A stretch of DNA of 64,000 bases, from contig JAHDYR010000067.1 of the NCBI GenBank assembly GCA_019828565.1, positions 1 to 64,000 on the forward strand, written 5' to 3'. This DNA is from Carpediemonas membranifera. Lineage: Eukaryota; Fornicata. Below, one piece after another: positions 42,201 to 52,061 of the stretch. Below the pieces are notes generated by a model. That model was not told the origin of the DNA. It saw nothing but the letters and a program-made list of their open reading frames with translations, and ran no database searches. Position 1 is the first letter of the stretch. Each line of letters begins with the position of its first letter. A program made the translations under genes and the position numbers.

Positions 42201-45200
42201 CTCGATTGGCGACAGGACTTCGAGACGACTCTTGACCTTCTTACCGGTCCCACCGCGCTGGTCAGGCTCAGCGGCCTCGATGTGCCGAGGTACATCGACC
42301 AGCTGGGCAACAGACCGGTTCTGGAGCTCCTGCGGCAGGTAGTTGACCGCGGCTGCGTCTGCACTGGCCCCGGTACCGCCACGCCCTGCTCGCCTGACCT
42401 CACCATCGTCGCGGAGACTCGCACAACCTCGAGGCCTGTGCCCGAGGGGCTAGCGCGCCACTTCCTGCAGCTGTCAGCGCCGGAATTGACTGAAGAGTCG
42501 CTTCAGTCAATATTCACCACCCGCACCAACACGGCGTATGAAGCTCTCGACGGGCAGCGTGCATTCCCGTCCGACGACTGCCTCGACGCCGTGCCATCCA
42601 TCGTCCGGGCTACCGTGAGACTGTTCATGGCGCTTGGGAGACAGCTGATGCCCTCGCGGATGGCCACTCATCTTTCAGTACCGGCGCTGGGCACGCTGGC
42701 CGTCTTCTTCGACCGGTTCCTTGCCATTCGCCCCTCCTCCATCGAGAGCATCACGATGTTCAAGCGGGTCTGGGCCTCCGAAGTGCTCTCCCTTATTGGG
42801 GGCCGGATGACGGTGGATGAGCACAAGACGATCCTGTCCGACGCGATGCGGGCCAACTGTCCGCCGCCCATGGATGATGACGACTTCAAACCACTTCATA
42901 TTACTGACATAGCTCGGTGTAACATCATCCCGACCGCAGTGGACAGACCGCTCGTTGTAGCAGAGGACAGCATGTTCGTCCAACTGCAACGTCTTGCACC
43001 AGACGCCGTGACGCTCTTCGCTTCAGCGTCTGAGTCGATCAACTCCGCTATTCGTGTACTACGGCAAACTGCCCACCACCTGATGCTGCTCGGCACCCCT
43101 GGCACGGGCCGTAGGACCACAGCGCGGGTAGCCGCGCGGGCCTCTGGATTCGAGCTCATCATGACCTCGACGGAGGAGGAGGCCGTCGACAACGCCGTCG
43201 TGCGCGCTCTCTCGCGATCCTCGCACGTGCTCCTCGTGGCGGACGTCTCCGCTGTCTCCGAGACCGTGCTCGACCGCCTTATGATGATAGCTTCGTCGGC
43301 CGACACTGGCGCTGTGGCCGCGAGTGAAACAGCTGCGATGGAGGGTGTCGCTGAGTCCAACATTGATCGGGTTCGCGAGCTGGTACGTGTCTGCATCATC
43401 GCCGAACCCGGGTCCGAAGTCTTCAACGACCTCACCGCTGCCGAGCCCTTCTTCGCGTCACAGTTCGTTCCCGTCGCCACTCACAGCTGGACTGAGGCGG
43501 ATCTTATCGACGTTGGAAAACCCCTGCTCCAACGTGTCGCCACCCGCACCCTGGGCGACGGCACTGCCAGCCTCGCGGTGTCGATGTTCATGGCCACCCG
43601 GGAAACGGCGGCCTCTCTCCCACCGCTCCATCCCGCCGTCGTCGTGCCCCCGGCTCTCTTCATTCAGTTCCTCCACCTGTTCGACCGCTACCTCACCAAG
43701 CTCAGAACAGCCTTGGCTGAGGAGAAGCAGCTCGTGTCGGATGGATCCTCCAAGCTTGCCCAAGCCTCTGATACGGTGGCCTCCATGGAAACAGACTTGC
43801 TGGAGCTCCGGCCTGAACTCGACCGGGCGCGGCAGAGGTCCCACGAGCTTACGATCCGATTGTCCCAGGACCGCGAGAAGACTGAGGAGTCGAGGAAGGT
43901 CGTCGCAGCCGAGGAGGCGGTGCTCAAGGAGAAGCGCCTTGTCATAGAGAAGGAGTACGCCGAAGCAGAGGCTGACCTTGCTGTCGTACTCCCAGCCTTG
44001 CAGGAGGCCGAGCAGGCCCTCAAGGCTCTCAACAAGAACGACATCGTCGAGATCCGCTCCTTTGTCAACCCACCTCCTCAAGTCGCCCTCGTCGTCCACG
44101 CCGTCTGTGTCGCCCGCGGTGTCCCTCCGTCGTGGGCTGCCGGTCGCCAGCTGCTGGGCGAGTACAACTTCATAGAGACGCTAGTGAAGCTCGACAAGAC
44201 CAATATTCCCGCCCCCGTGCTCACCAGACTCCGCAAGTTCGTGGAGGACCCAGACTTCAACGTGAGCAAGATGCGGAGTGTGTCGGTTGCTGCTACCAGC
44301 ATCTGTCAGTGGGTCCATGCAACGGTGAAGTACGCCGAGCACTACGTAATCGTCGCCCCCCGGAAGGCCCGACTGGATGACGCTGCTTCGAAGCTGAACG
44401 AGGCGGAGCGGTCGTTGGACGCGAAGAGGCGGCTCACCGCTGAGCTCGAGGCCCGCATGCAGAGTCTCACAGAGGAGTACGCCGAGACAACTGCCCAGAC
44501 ACAGAAGCTCGGTGCCAGGATTAATGACACGAACGAAAGGCTTCAGCGCGCCAAGGACCTCACCGCCGGTCTCGAGGACGAGAAGGCAAGATGGTCGAAG
44601 GAGGCAGCTGATATCAACGCCAAGCTCGCTGTTGTCGAGGCCACCTGTCTGCTGAGAGCCGCCATCGCCACGTTCACCCCTCCCTTCGAACTTACCGTCA
44701 CACACGAACTGGTCGGCAAGTTCAACCGTCTGATGGAGTCTGCCGGCCACCCCACAATCGACGGCATCCATTGGGCAGACGCCATGACCATACAGGGCTG
44801 GAACGCTGCCGGTCTGCCCCCCGACGAGGGCTCTGTACTGGCCGCCTGCATCTGCCAGGACATGGCCGGCATCGCTGCCTTCCCGACCATCATGGACCCC
44901 CAGCGGCAGTACCGGTCATTCCTGGAAGCACTCGGCACCATCACCCCGGGAGAGGCGCGTGAGCTGCCCATGATCATGGCCAGCGCTGCCCGGCGCGGCG
45001 GCCTGGTTATCGTGGAGGACTGCTCGCCTCGGCCCCCAGCCCTTGAGGCCGTCATCCAGTACGGGCTCGCCCGCTCTCTGCAAGCTGACCCGCCGCTGAC
45101 CGTGACCATCGCTGGAGACGTTGTTAGACCACTACAGGGCTTCCACGTGATCCTCGTGTCTCATGTAGTATCACCCAAGCTTCCTACGGAGGCGTTCATT

Positions 45201-47810
45201 CAGTCGCCCCCCATCAATTGTGATGCCGTGCACGTCGCAGTTGTCAGTTCAATGAGGGTGCTGGCGATCAACTCGCTGGAGCCGGCACTCGAGGCCGAGC
45301 TTTCCAGGATCATCCAGGGCCTCGCCGACGACCAAAAGGCGATTCGTATGAGGGAACGCGAGATGTTGTCACTTCTCAGAGAGCAAGGAGCCGATCTGCT
45401 CGCTGACACCGCAGTGGTCGCCGCCCTCCAGAAGCTGAAGAGCGTCGCAACCACTCTTGCCGACCGCATCGAGCAGTCACGGTTGTCTCACGCCCGCGTT
45501 ACTGAGGCCAGAGAGCGCTACACGCCGCTAGCTAGACGCGGTGCAGCACTTTATGCGGCAGCGTCATCCCTCGCTGGGCTAGACCAGTTGTACCACACCT
45601 CGCTGCAGAATATCACCAGGGTATTCAGCAGCGCTGTAATTACCGCGCCTGTCTCTGCCACTCTCGATTCAATCATATCTCTTGTGACAGAATCTATTAT
45701 CGCACATCTATTGACCGCAGTCCACCCGAATCACCGGCCTACTGTTGTCATGCTATGTCTCATGGAAGTTGCGATGGAACAAGGCGTGCCCGCTGACATT
45801 GCCCGCCTGTGCTACACAAACCCCACAAGAGTTGTCAGGAAGTGCCCTGCTGCCGGCATCAAACTCCCTTCAGAGCACCCCGATTCTGACCCTATCCCTG
45901 ATGGCCTCTCCGCCGATGCCTGGGAGGTCGCCGTGAAGCTCGACCGCACCGTTGCCGAGTTCGATGGCCTCGCCGTACTCGCCCAGGAGGGCACGCTCAG
46001 CCTCTTCGCCAGCGGGTCAGGTCCGTTCCCCGCTAAACTGCGGCAGCGACTTCCCGTCGACCCGCTGACCCGGGCATGCCTCGTGCTCGGCGTCACCCGA
46101 CTCCTGCGGCCTGACATGCTTCAAAGCACCGCAGTGTCTGTCTGTCCAGAGGCTCTCGGCTGCCATGTCGGGCCGACCGTCGACTTCAACACGGTGCTCG
46201 TTGAAAGTGTCGAAGCTCCCATGCTCACCATCTCTGCTCCAGACCTTGACCCTGTGGTGGCCTTGGACGCAGCTGTGGCGGCCTGCCGCCTCCCAGAGGT
46301 TGTCAGTGTGATCGTCGGCACCCCCATCAAACAGCTGAGCACACTCACTACCGAGAAGCCTCACGGCGTCACTGTCCTCGTCCAGAACATCCAGCTCAAT
46401 GGCCCCTGGGCGCTGGAACTCGCCCTTCACGCGGCATCATGGCCCAACGTCCGTCTTGTCTTCACTACCGACCCGAGTGCTGAGCTGCCGCCGACCCTGG
46501 TGGCTATCAGTAACACCTTCCACTCCTCCCAGTCGCCATGCATCAGGGATGTCTCGCTCAGGCTCATCAGAGGTCCGCTAGCCGGCCCCATGCGCACTGG
46601 TGACTCTGTAGCCGTCGCTAACGCCGTATTGGCCCACGCGTTGCTTGTTTCTCGAGGCAAATTCGGCTCCTTCGCTTGGGAGACCGCATGCGAGTTCTCT
46701 GACGCTGACGCTGTTGCAGCCGTCTCGCTGCTCACCAGCAGTTCTGACCCAGCGCCCCTCATCGCTGAGACCATTTATGGCGGCCGCGTCACTGGCGATA
46801 CTGACATGGCAGTAATCCGAGAGGTGCTCAGCGGCGCTCTCGCAGGAAAGTCGATCGCCGATGCCGCCTACCATGTACCGCACGGCGTCACGGTCTCCTC
46901 GTTCGAGGCCTTCCTGACTGGCTTGCCCGGCGTCGACGCGCCAGAGCTTTTCGGTCTCCACCGTTCTACAGCTAAGCTTGTCTATGGAATCGAAGCAACT
47001 GCTATCACCCACAAGCTGACGTCGATCTTTATGCGGTCCCAGGCAGTCTCAGAGTCTAATGAGTGGCTTGATGACCTCATTTCCTCGATCCCAAGTCCAC
47101 CAACCATCTCCAGGGTGCCCCAGACCGCCGTTGACCGTAGTATGTGGTATGAAGCCCACTACTTCAGCAAGCAGCTCAGCGATATCGCTTCATCTCTAGT
47201 CAGGTACAAGCAAGCTATCAGCGGCGAGAGACTACTGACGCCAGACATCATTAAGTTCGGGATGACACTGCGCAGAGGCGAGGTACCGGCCGCTTGGCTG
47301 ACGACACCGACAAAGCTCCGGCTTGGAAAGTGGGTGGCGAACCTCCGGCGGAGAGTGTCGCAGATCAACGCCTGGAACGAGAAGACGCTCAAGTCCGTCT
47401 GGCTTGGTGGGCTGACGAAGCCGCAAGACATACTAACGGCAACTCTGCAGGATTTCAGTCGAGCCACCGGGCATCCACTCACAGAGCTCTCGTACGTCGC
47501 ACAGCCTGTCACCACGAGGCCTGAGAGCGGCATCGTACTCAGCGGCCTCACCCTTGTCGGAGGCATCTGGGTATCTGTGAAAGCGACTCTGGTCGAGTCA
47601 GAAGATACGGCAATACAACCGCTGCCGCATGTCTGGCTGGTCCCAGTGCACTCCTACACGCCCCCCGCCGGGCTCTACCATTGCCCCATTTACAGGACTT
47701 CCGACCGGGGGGCCAGTGGTCTTGTCATGACCGTTCCCGTTGGTTGTAGCGGACAGCCCGGCGACTGGGTGCTGAGAGGTGCAGCAATGATCCTTGAAGA
47801 GGTCCAGTAA
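36243..47810 (+). CDS. axonemal inner-arm-type dynein heavy chain
   Basis: A 3855-residue protein in a single exon, the size of single-headed inner-arm dyneins. The tail and linker occupy residues 1 to about 1300. AAA1 has G-P-A-G-T-G-K-T-E near 1330 and Walker B I-F-D-E-F-N. AAA2 has G-P-P-A-S-G-K-S near 1610 and WIVMDGPLDSDW. AAA3 (about 1961) has G-P-V-G-S-G-R-R and V-R-L-S-G-L-D in place of Walker A and B, so it looks nucleotide-dead. AAA4 (about 2283) has G-T-P-G-T-G-R-R. The stalk coiled coil and microtubule-binding domain lie at about 2490-2800. The C-terminus ends GDWVLRGAAMILEEVQ. It powers ciliary bending. The start is the first ATG (MEQQLKSRL). Confidence 0.93.
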   Translation: MEQQLKSRLVGKPERRNLPPLAHSSSAVRNPRDIAAMLAEEPLQLPDRVNLSRRDPMMPQKSNSVISLAPTSTQRPRSLSMTPRPRAMSVARVLGPEDETLKNFLQHYSKEDLRRPELFLEYAQKRGDGEYEFVYMRRIKTTKRTPPKDAKGKTALPSITRPATRNRPERVWEEEGIIGGSNPYALEIVPFSRVDQSNYYTLSVKGLTHYCGGECTFISVEDWLTERRLFRRLQTLPVFRDFLTRKYFRLWHQFCRNTTLRMGLATLTRNSYAIMPDFYRLVLQTQEWCLDMQSSAAPLKFEIKPTHLKSFVQLCAEVFTGLSEDITNFVKQLTMLTAVLCQNVFGEFDQRKIEHGDSDVAWRRRRAKTLISLVDIMIFETMFKIAMTANSRFIGDLTSGEALFFVKIDIRRDGIIMAPSPADFSAWIQRVLADVITLCDSYSKVAENRAIVPYLFSSNNSGDKLALKAALLADEKYAADIEQIKGLIDSSCIAVRRRADTFSPMVRLISEDSDLDVSETVDKTRTPTAEELGGKIACLEGHMADIKAVCGQEHVGPFLVDSHPVADALVPICTSGINQLMDRVPEVATAQAERFTRRVTGITEKLAEEPASLATVAALLAYHNEVSETTIEEVEVDLKEVDAMFQLLLSIGREGDLDVAAHSSATASMENLMETLAQFPGRRLDLVSTFTPELNDAVKGVHEALDTVWELIVADDLSNPETPWDEAVSRLTRARVRSLEILDEAETLVGYGTLLGVKVEKPPRLGVVEQEARLRRLMWECLHELRSLTTRIMPKAVTDLDMTDFNTVIGKIFDSSPALADLYENGKNAAYNELTSRLDQLRRGQPLLDALSSVILTDEDWAVIRQYIPANPPVPTEDVLDPLAMAFKDEILAVTAQAELRWHISKQLQNTIEVWETKQVNIIRVPGTRDAFLLKGVEALRDELDDSEASLTTLSCGTSDEEVQEIIATWLALIGQVRETLDVWVRTQTLWYYLYDIFTAPDVQRQLVSEAKIFRTTDAEFRGFMRAVYYSPSLLAGRRDEPRTEEATAALLTGWLAELETVRRGLGAYLDSKRRALPRFYFLSDDSLLRLINDSRQPLDVLPHLPSLFSAVSTLTVEDREGLVITGFGDSTETVSLLTPLRPRGAVEYWLDHLDTSIANTLKEHVGILVKQPTGRSAANLLDGFPAQVALTAIKFYFTRDVNRAIHSKPALGSIKSSINGQIQVIATMLQQDIAPVRRSLLSATVVLLVHHRDIMSALIASDSPENVWNNELRLNLHGDDLDFSIASSRTPLSFEYVGNTTRLVVTPLTTRCWRTIFTALKLGCGTAPRGPAGTGKTETVKDLSRYLGRHLVVFNCGPDVQAQTMTSFFSGVIQTGAWAIFDEFNRLSVEVLSVVAETLHTILTALRSHAIDLDLHGQHHRVDARAAIFITMNPGYAGRQELPENLKALFRPVSMILPNAKFIGEVLLHCAGFVASEQLAVQLTRFLDSTKARLSHAPQYDYSLRTLKATVAEASLHRWKAQGTIREAELLAAAVKKVITPRLEDIDRSVFHLTLHDVFGDVHYTDESDITEGLCDAASSLGLSAPKPFVDKAAQILSSVKARTGTILIGPPASGKSAAIAVLQEYCKTTGPEESPLTSTTVFPRAMLPHQLFGKLDTAGEWQDGIVPRIARSRMGRQGEHWIVMDGPLDSDWVENLNSVLDDTHVLTLASGESIVIPRQMKFIFETISLASTSPATVSRCAIVTFDAATLNFEDVASAKVQDLFKPIDGKQINLGDEAITSLRTDVLAMINHYMPLARELAGTDWDAPPIADPVSPTIRLLQAMLERDSGFMALYGDGHIPIDRLTLRVLHHLVIALIWSLGGWIYETTRREAFAERIHMYNGTFALPLDIPGHSDLFQLAVDFTPTVVHRQAALEGALVIFDVDTPVSRPPGIIPVPEQEAFLRVGSLAVDARLHTLIAGPVGSGRRTLARAMTAPRTHEVAFLDWRQDFETTLDLLTGPTALVRLSGLDVPRYIDQLGNRPVLELLRQVVDRGCVCTGPGTATPCSPDLTIVAETRTTSRPVPEGLARHFLQLSAPELTEESLQSIFTTRTNTAYEALDGQRAFPSDDCLDAVPSIVRATVRLFMALGRQLMPSRMATHLSVPALGTLAVFFDRFLAIRPSSIESITMFKRVWASEVLSLIGGRMTVDEHKTILSDAMRANCPPPMDDDDFKPLHITDIARCNIIPTAVDRPLVVAEDSMFVQLQRLAPDAVTLFASASESINSAIRVLRQTAHHLMLLGTPGTGRRTTARVAARASGFELIMTSTEEEAVDNAVVRALSRSSHVLLVADVSAVSETVLDRLMMIASSADTGAVAASETAAMEGVAESNIDRVRELVRVCIIAEPGSEVFNDLTAAEPFFASQFVPVATHSWTEADLIDVGKPLLQRVATRTLGDGTASLAVSMFMATRETAASLPPLHPAVVVPPALFIQFLHLFDRYLTKLRTALAEEKQLVSDGSSKLAQASDTVASMETDLLELRPELDRARQRSHELTIRLSQDREKTEESRKVVAAEEAVLKEKRLVIEKEYAEAEADLAVVLPALQEAEQALKALNKNDIVEIRSFVNPPPQVALVVHAVCVARGVPPSWAAGRQLLGEYNFIETLVKLDKTNIPAPVLTRLRKFVEDPDFNVSKMRSVSVAATSICQWVHATVKYAEHYVIVAPRKARLDDAASKLNEAERSLDAKRRLTAELEARMQSLTEEYAETTAQTQKLGARINDTNERLQRAKDLTAGLEDEKARWSKEAADINAKLAVVEATCLLRAAIATFTPPFELTVTHELVGKFNRLMESAGHPTIDGIHWADAMTIQGWNAAGLPPDEGSVLAACICQDMAGIAAFPTIMDPQRQYRSFLEALGTITPGEARELPMIMASAARRGGLVIVEDCSPRPPALEAVIQYGLARSLQADPPLTVTIAGDVVRPLQGFHVILVSHVVSPKLPTEAFIQSPPINCDAVHVAVVSSMRVLAINSLEPALEAELSRIIQGLADDQKAIRMREREMLSLLREQGADLLADTAVVAALQKLKSVATTLADRIEQSRLSHARVTEARERYTPLARRGAALYAAASSLAGLDQLYHTSLQNITRVFSSAVITAPVSATLDSIISLVTESIIAHLLTAVHPNHRPTVVMLCLMEVAMEQGVPADIARLCYTNPTRVVRKCPAAGIKLPSEHPDSDPIPDGLSADAWEVAVKLDRTVAEFDGLAVLAQEGTLSLFASGSGPFPAKLRQRLPVDPLTRACLVLGVTRLLRPDMLQSTAVSVCPEALGCHVGPTVDFNTVLVESVEAPMLTISAPDLDPVVALDAAVAACRLPEVVSVIVGTPIKQLSTLTTEKPHGVTVLVQNIQLNGPWALELALHAASWPNVRLVFTTDPSAELPPTLVAISNTFHSSQSPCIRDVSLRLIRGPLAGPMRTGDSVAVANAVLAHALLVSRGKFGSFAWETACEFSDADAVAAVSLLTSSSDPAPLIAETIYGGRVTGDTDMAVIREVLSGALAGKSIADAAYHVPHGVTVSSFEAFLTGLPGVDAPELFGLHRSTAKLVYGIEATAITHKLTSIFMRSQAVSESNEWLDDLISSIPSPPTISRVPQTAVDRSMWYEAHYFSKQLSDIASSLVRYKQAISGERLLTPDIIKFGMTLRRGEVPAAWLTTPTKLRLGKWVANLRRRVSQINAWNEKTLKSVWLGGLTKPQDILTATLQDFSRATGHPLTELSYVAQPVTTRPESGIVLSGLTLVGGIWVSVKATLVESEDTAIQPLPHVWLVPVHSYTPPAGLYHCPIYRTSDRGASGLVMTVPVGCSGQPGDWVLRGAAMILEEVQ

Positions 47811-47881
47811 TGTATATATACATCACCACAATACATGACCATAAACACTAGATTTGCCTTAAATCTTTATATACTCGCCGC

Positions 47882-50800
47882 TCACATATTCTCAATACGC
47901 CAAGTAGACTTGACGTTACCAAGGCCGCAGGCATCGCTCACCTCGTCCTTGCTCGCCATCCTAATGTGCTCAATTGTGGCAGGCATCTCGAGGGCGAAGT
48001 AGTCGTCACGGCCGGCCCGCAACGCATCCCAGATAGCGAATGGGACCACCTGGCCGAGGCAGAAGGGGGGCTCGCCTACGCCCTTGGAGGAGCGCACAGC
48101 GCGGGGGTTGACCGAGTTCTTCAGGAACGAGAGACGGAAGTCGTCGGGGATGTCACCGGCACCGGGGATCTTATAAGAGCCGGGACCACGGGAGACGGCG
48201 GTGCCGTTTGTGAGGGTGATGAAGTCCTCGGTGGTGAGCCAGCCCATGCCCTGGATAAACGCACCCTCGACCTGGCCGACGTCGATGGCGGGGTTGATGG
48301 AGCGCCCGACGTCGAAGAGGATGTCAGTGCGGAGGACGTGGTGGTCTCCAGTCTGCACGTCGACCTCGACCTCGGCTACGGCAGCACCAAACGTGAAGTA
48401 GGCGAATGCCTCTCCCGTCTGCGTCACGAAGTCGAAGCCGCTCAGGGGAGTCTTATAAAAACCGTGGGCAGAGAGATCGACCCGATCAAACCAGGCCTTG
48501 ACGCAGAGCTGGTTGAACGGCAGATCAGGGTACTTGGCGCGGTAGGGTGCCAGACGGTCGGCCAGCTCCTCGCACGCGTACTTGACGGCCATGCCGTTGA
48601 GATCGGAGCCGGTCGACGCGCTGGTGGGGGCGACGTTGGCGGTCTTGTCCGTCGCCGTCTCCTGGATTTGGACAGACGACAGGGGGACCTGGAGAGTGTC
48701 TGCGGCAATCTGGGCGACCTTGGTGTGGACGCCCTGTCCCATCTCAATCCCGCCGTGAGAGACGAGGACGGTGCCATCCTTATAAATGTGGACGAGGGCA
48801 GACGCCTGGTTGAGGTAGCTCTGGGTAAATGAGACTCCAAACTTGACTGGTGTGACTGCCAGACCGCGCTTGAGGACGGCGTGACTGGAGTTCCATAGGT
48901 CGACCTCCTGTCTACGGGTCTGGTACTTGCTGGACTTGAGCAGGGCGTCCCAGACCTTGTGGAGGTGGGAGTCCGGGATCTCCTGGTCAAAGTGGGTCCG
49001 GTCGCCAGAGCGGTAGAAGTTGAGGCGGCGGATGGCGAGAGGATCAGCCTTGTGGACGAAAGCGAGGTGTTCCACGGCCTGCTCAATGGCGAAGATGGCC
49101 TGTGGTGCCCCGAAGCCGCGGAATGCCGTGTTCGAGGGCAGGTGGGTGCGGCAGGCATAGCCGCGGACCCTGACGTTGGGGATGTTGTAGCTTCCATCGG
49201 CGTGGAGGCAGGCCCGCTCGAGCACAGAGGCGCTCAGATCGAGTGAGAAGCCGGAGTTGAGGTAAATGTTGAAGTCCAGCGCGGTGATGTGACCCTCGGC
49301 ATCGCAGCCGATCCGGTAGTCGATGCGAGCAGGGTGCCGCTTGCCCGTAGACACCATGTCGGCGTCGCGGTCGAGAACCACGCGGGCCGGGCGGTCAGTG
49401 TGGCGGGCAACAACCGCGGCGACGTCGGGGTAGAGCAGGTTGGACTCCTTACCGCCGAACGCACCGCCGAGACGACGGATGTGGACTGTCACATCGGACT
49501 GGCGGACACCGAGGACGGCGGCCAGTGATTCGTGGATGGCGTTGGGGTTCTGTGTGGTGACGAATACCTTCATGCCGACGTCGTCGACGGGCACGGCTAC
49601 AGCGGCCTGTGTCTCGAGGTAGAAGTGCTCCTGGGCGGGCAGGCGGACTGAGCCCTCGGCCTTGGAGGCGCACTGCTCCCACGCGGCGTCAAAGTCACCG
49701 CTGTCGAGGCACTTGGTCGGGATGATCATGTCGTTGGCCTCGATGGCGTCTTCCACGGTGAGGTGGGGCTTGAGGACCTCGTACTCGACCTTCACGGCCC
49801 TGACACCCGCACGGGCGGCCTCCATGTCCTCCGCGGCGACCAGGGCGATCGGATGGCCAGCATACATGGCTTCCTCGCCGATACCGACCAGGAACCGCTC
49901 GTCCTTGGCCGCCAGACCGATCATCGTGGCAGCGGGGAGGTCCTCGGAAGTGAGAACGGCGACGACGCCGGGGACGGCGAGGGCTGGGGCAGTGTCGACC
50001 CCAGTAACCCGGGCGTGGGGGACGGGGCTGCCGACAATGGCGACGTCGACCGTCCCAGCGGGCACGGGCATCAGTGAAACGTACTCAGCGTTGCCCTTGA
50101 CCTGGGTCTTGGACGAAAGGTGACGGGCCGAGACGTGGGCCTCGCCACAGCCCTCCCCGTCGTGGTGGTCGGCGTCCTCAACGTCGTGGTAGACGTAGCT
50201 AACGTCGTGGGTCCGCTGCAGGCCCTCGGCGGACTCGAGGTCGTCCTTGGTAAAGGTGTCGACACCGTAGTGCTTGGCAGCACCAGCCATCGCTCTGAAA
50301 AGGAGTGTAGCAGCGGCAACCGGTCTGAACGACACCATGGCGCCGGGTGCGTCTGCGGTGAGTTGCATCTCCTGGCCCAGGATGCCGGCCGCCTCGAGGG
50401 CCGTGGCGCGTGTGAGTGCCTTACCCTGCAGGAAGGCCTCGGTCTTGGGTGCCCGCTTCGTCATGGCAGCGAGCCCGCCCATGGCGATGACGGGCCGGAC
50501 GACGGCGCCGTGCTCGAGGGAGAAAGAGATACCGGCGTTGACGGATGAGATATCGTCCTCCTTACGGCGGGACAGCTTGAACGCCTTGACATACCGGGTG
50601 GACCTGGGTACCGTGACGGCTGTGACCAACTCGCCCGGCTGGATTGCTGTGCGGCGGTACCCGGTGATGAACTCCGAGACGGCCATGGTGCGGCTCCCTC
50701 CTGGACCGAGAAGGACAACAGAGGCGTCGGCCGCCATGAGCACGGGAACGAGGTCGCTGATGGGAGAGGCGTTGACGACGTTGCCGGCCACTGTGGCAAC

Positions 50801-51804
50801 GGACCTGACCTGACCCGAGGCGAAGTAGCGCAGCTGCTCCCTGAGGGCCGCGACGGAGAGGTCGGTGATGGCAGCGCGGTGGTCCGCCCACTCAGCAACA
50901 TCGCTAAGAGTGGCAGCGCCGCCGATAGTGATGGTGTTGTCGTCGTGGGAGATGGTCCCGAGACCGGCGACGTGGGCGAGGTGGACGAGCGTCTTAGCCC
51001 TGCTGTCGGGTCTGGCGCGGCGATCAATGGCGACCTCAGTGGCGCCGTTGAAGAACTGGGCCCCGGCAACGAGGGGAATGTCGGCGACGGTGACAGGTCT
51101 ATGGACTGTGGCGGTCTCCGTGGTGAAGACCTCCGTCTGGAGGCGGCGGCCCTTGAGCTCAGCGGGGAACGGGAGGGTGAAGTCGATAGGCCCGTACGTC
51201 ATAGGCTTGTGCAGCTTGGACATGGGGCGGCTGGCGAAGGCGTCCTCGTAGTCAGAGGCGAATGACTTGGCCGCCGCCAGGATAGGGAAGTAACCTGTAC
51301 AGCGGCACAGGTTGCAGTCGAAGGAGTGCTCGATCTCAGCAGCCTTCATGTTGGGGTTGTTGAGAAGGAATGCGGCCAGTGCCATGATGATGCCGGGCGT
51401 GCAATAGCCACTGTGTAATAAAAAGACAGGCAACGAACCATTGGGTGCCGTGGTACTCGGACACGCGCTCCTGGATGGGGTGCAGGGATCCATTCTTGCC
51501 CTTGAGGCCCTCAACGGTGGTGATCATGCAGTTGTCGATGGAAACCATTGGCAAAATGCAGGATACAACGGCGCGGTGCCTCACGCAAACGCTCTCCTCG
51601 TCATAGTGCGACAGGAGGATGGTGCATGCGCCGCAGCCACCCTCTCCGCAAGAGACCTTGGTCCCAGTGTGTCTGTGCACTGAGTAATTGGCATCAGGGC
51701 TACAAACCATGAAGATAATCAGCGACGGGCTGAAGAGGGTCAAAATCTGACGTCTCTATGCGCTTCCCGTTCAAATAGAACACGATTGAGGACGCGGAAG
51801 TCAT
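47882..51804 (-). CDS. XDH: xanthine dehydrogenase, three exons
   Basis: Exons 51804-51708, 51679-51439 and 51410-47882 give 1288 residues, close to the usual 1330. It oxidises hypoxanthine and xanthine to urate with NAD+ in purine breakdown. The N-terminal 2Fe-2S domains are intact: C-G-E-G-G-C-G-A-C, Q-C-G-Y-C-T-P-G (created by splicing) and C-R-C-T-G-Y. The FAD domain has VRSVATVAGNVVNASPISDL and RRKEDDISSV, as in true XDH rather than aldehyde oxidase. The molybdopterin domain has RLGGAFGGKES, AFRGFGAPQ, GGIEMGQGVHTKVAQ and the catalytic glutamate in G-V-G-E-P-P. The ATG at 51804 gives IVFYLNGKRI, the expected ferredoxin-like start. An XdhC-type maturation factor lies 6.7 kb away. Confidence 0.95.
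51411..51438 (-). other. 28-nt intron 2 of xanthine dehydrogenase
   Basis: Donor GTTCGT, acceptor TTACACAG; phase 2. Splicing builds the invariant cysteine codon of HGTQCGYCTPG, so the intron is essential for an active iron-sulfur domain. Confidence 0.95.
51680..51707 (-). other. 28-nt intron 1 of xanthine dehydrogenase
   Basis: Donor GTTTGT, acceptor TTACTCAG; phase 1. Joins DYLH to VHRHTGTKVSCGE. A second AG (CACAG) lies 8 nt downstream but does not keep the frame with this donor. Confidence 0.88.
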
Positions 51805-52061
51805 TGCTTAGCAACTTTGCCCTCTTTCGATTCAGGTCTTTCTCGGTCCCCTGCATCGCCAGAAAATCAGTTGGGTCATGTGGAATCAGGAAAGTGGCCC
51901 ACCCGCCTCAGATCATCGAGCCGTGATGTCTTGCCCGTCTTCCCCATTTTTTTATCCGTCACATTCTTCGGGCGCATGACCCCAACCATTCCCGGACAAC
52001 CAGTAGCACAGTCGCCGCTAACTCCCAACCACACTCATACTCATTCTATACTTTACAGACA

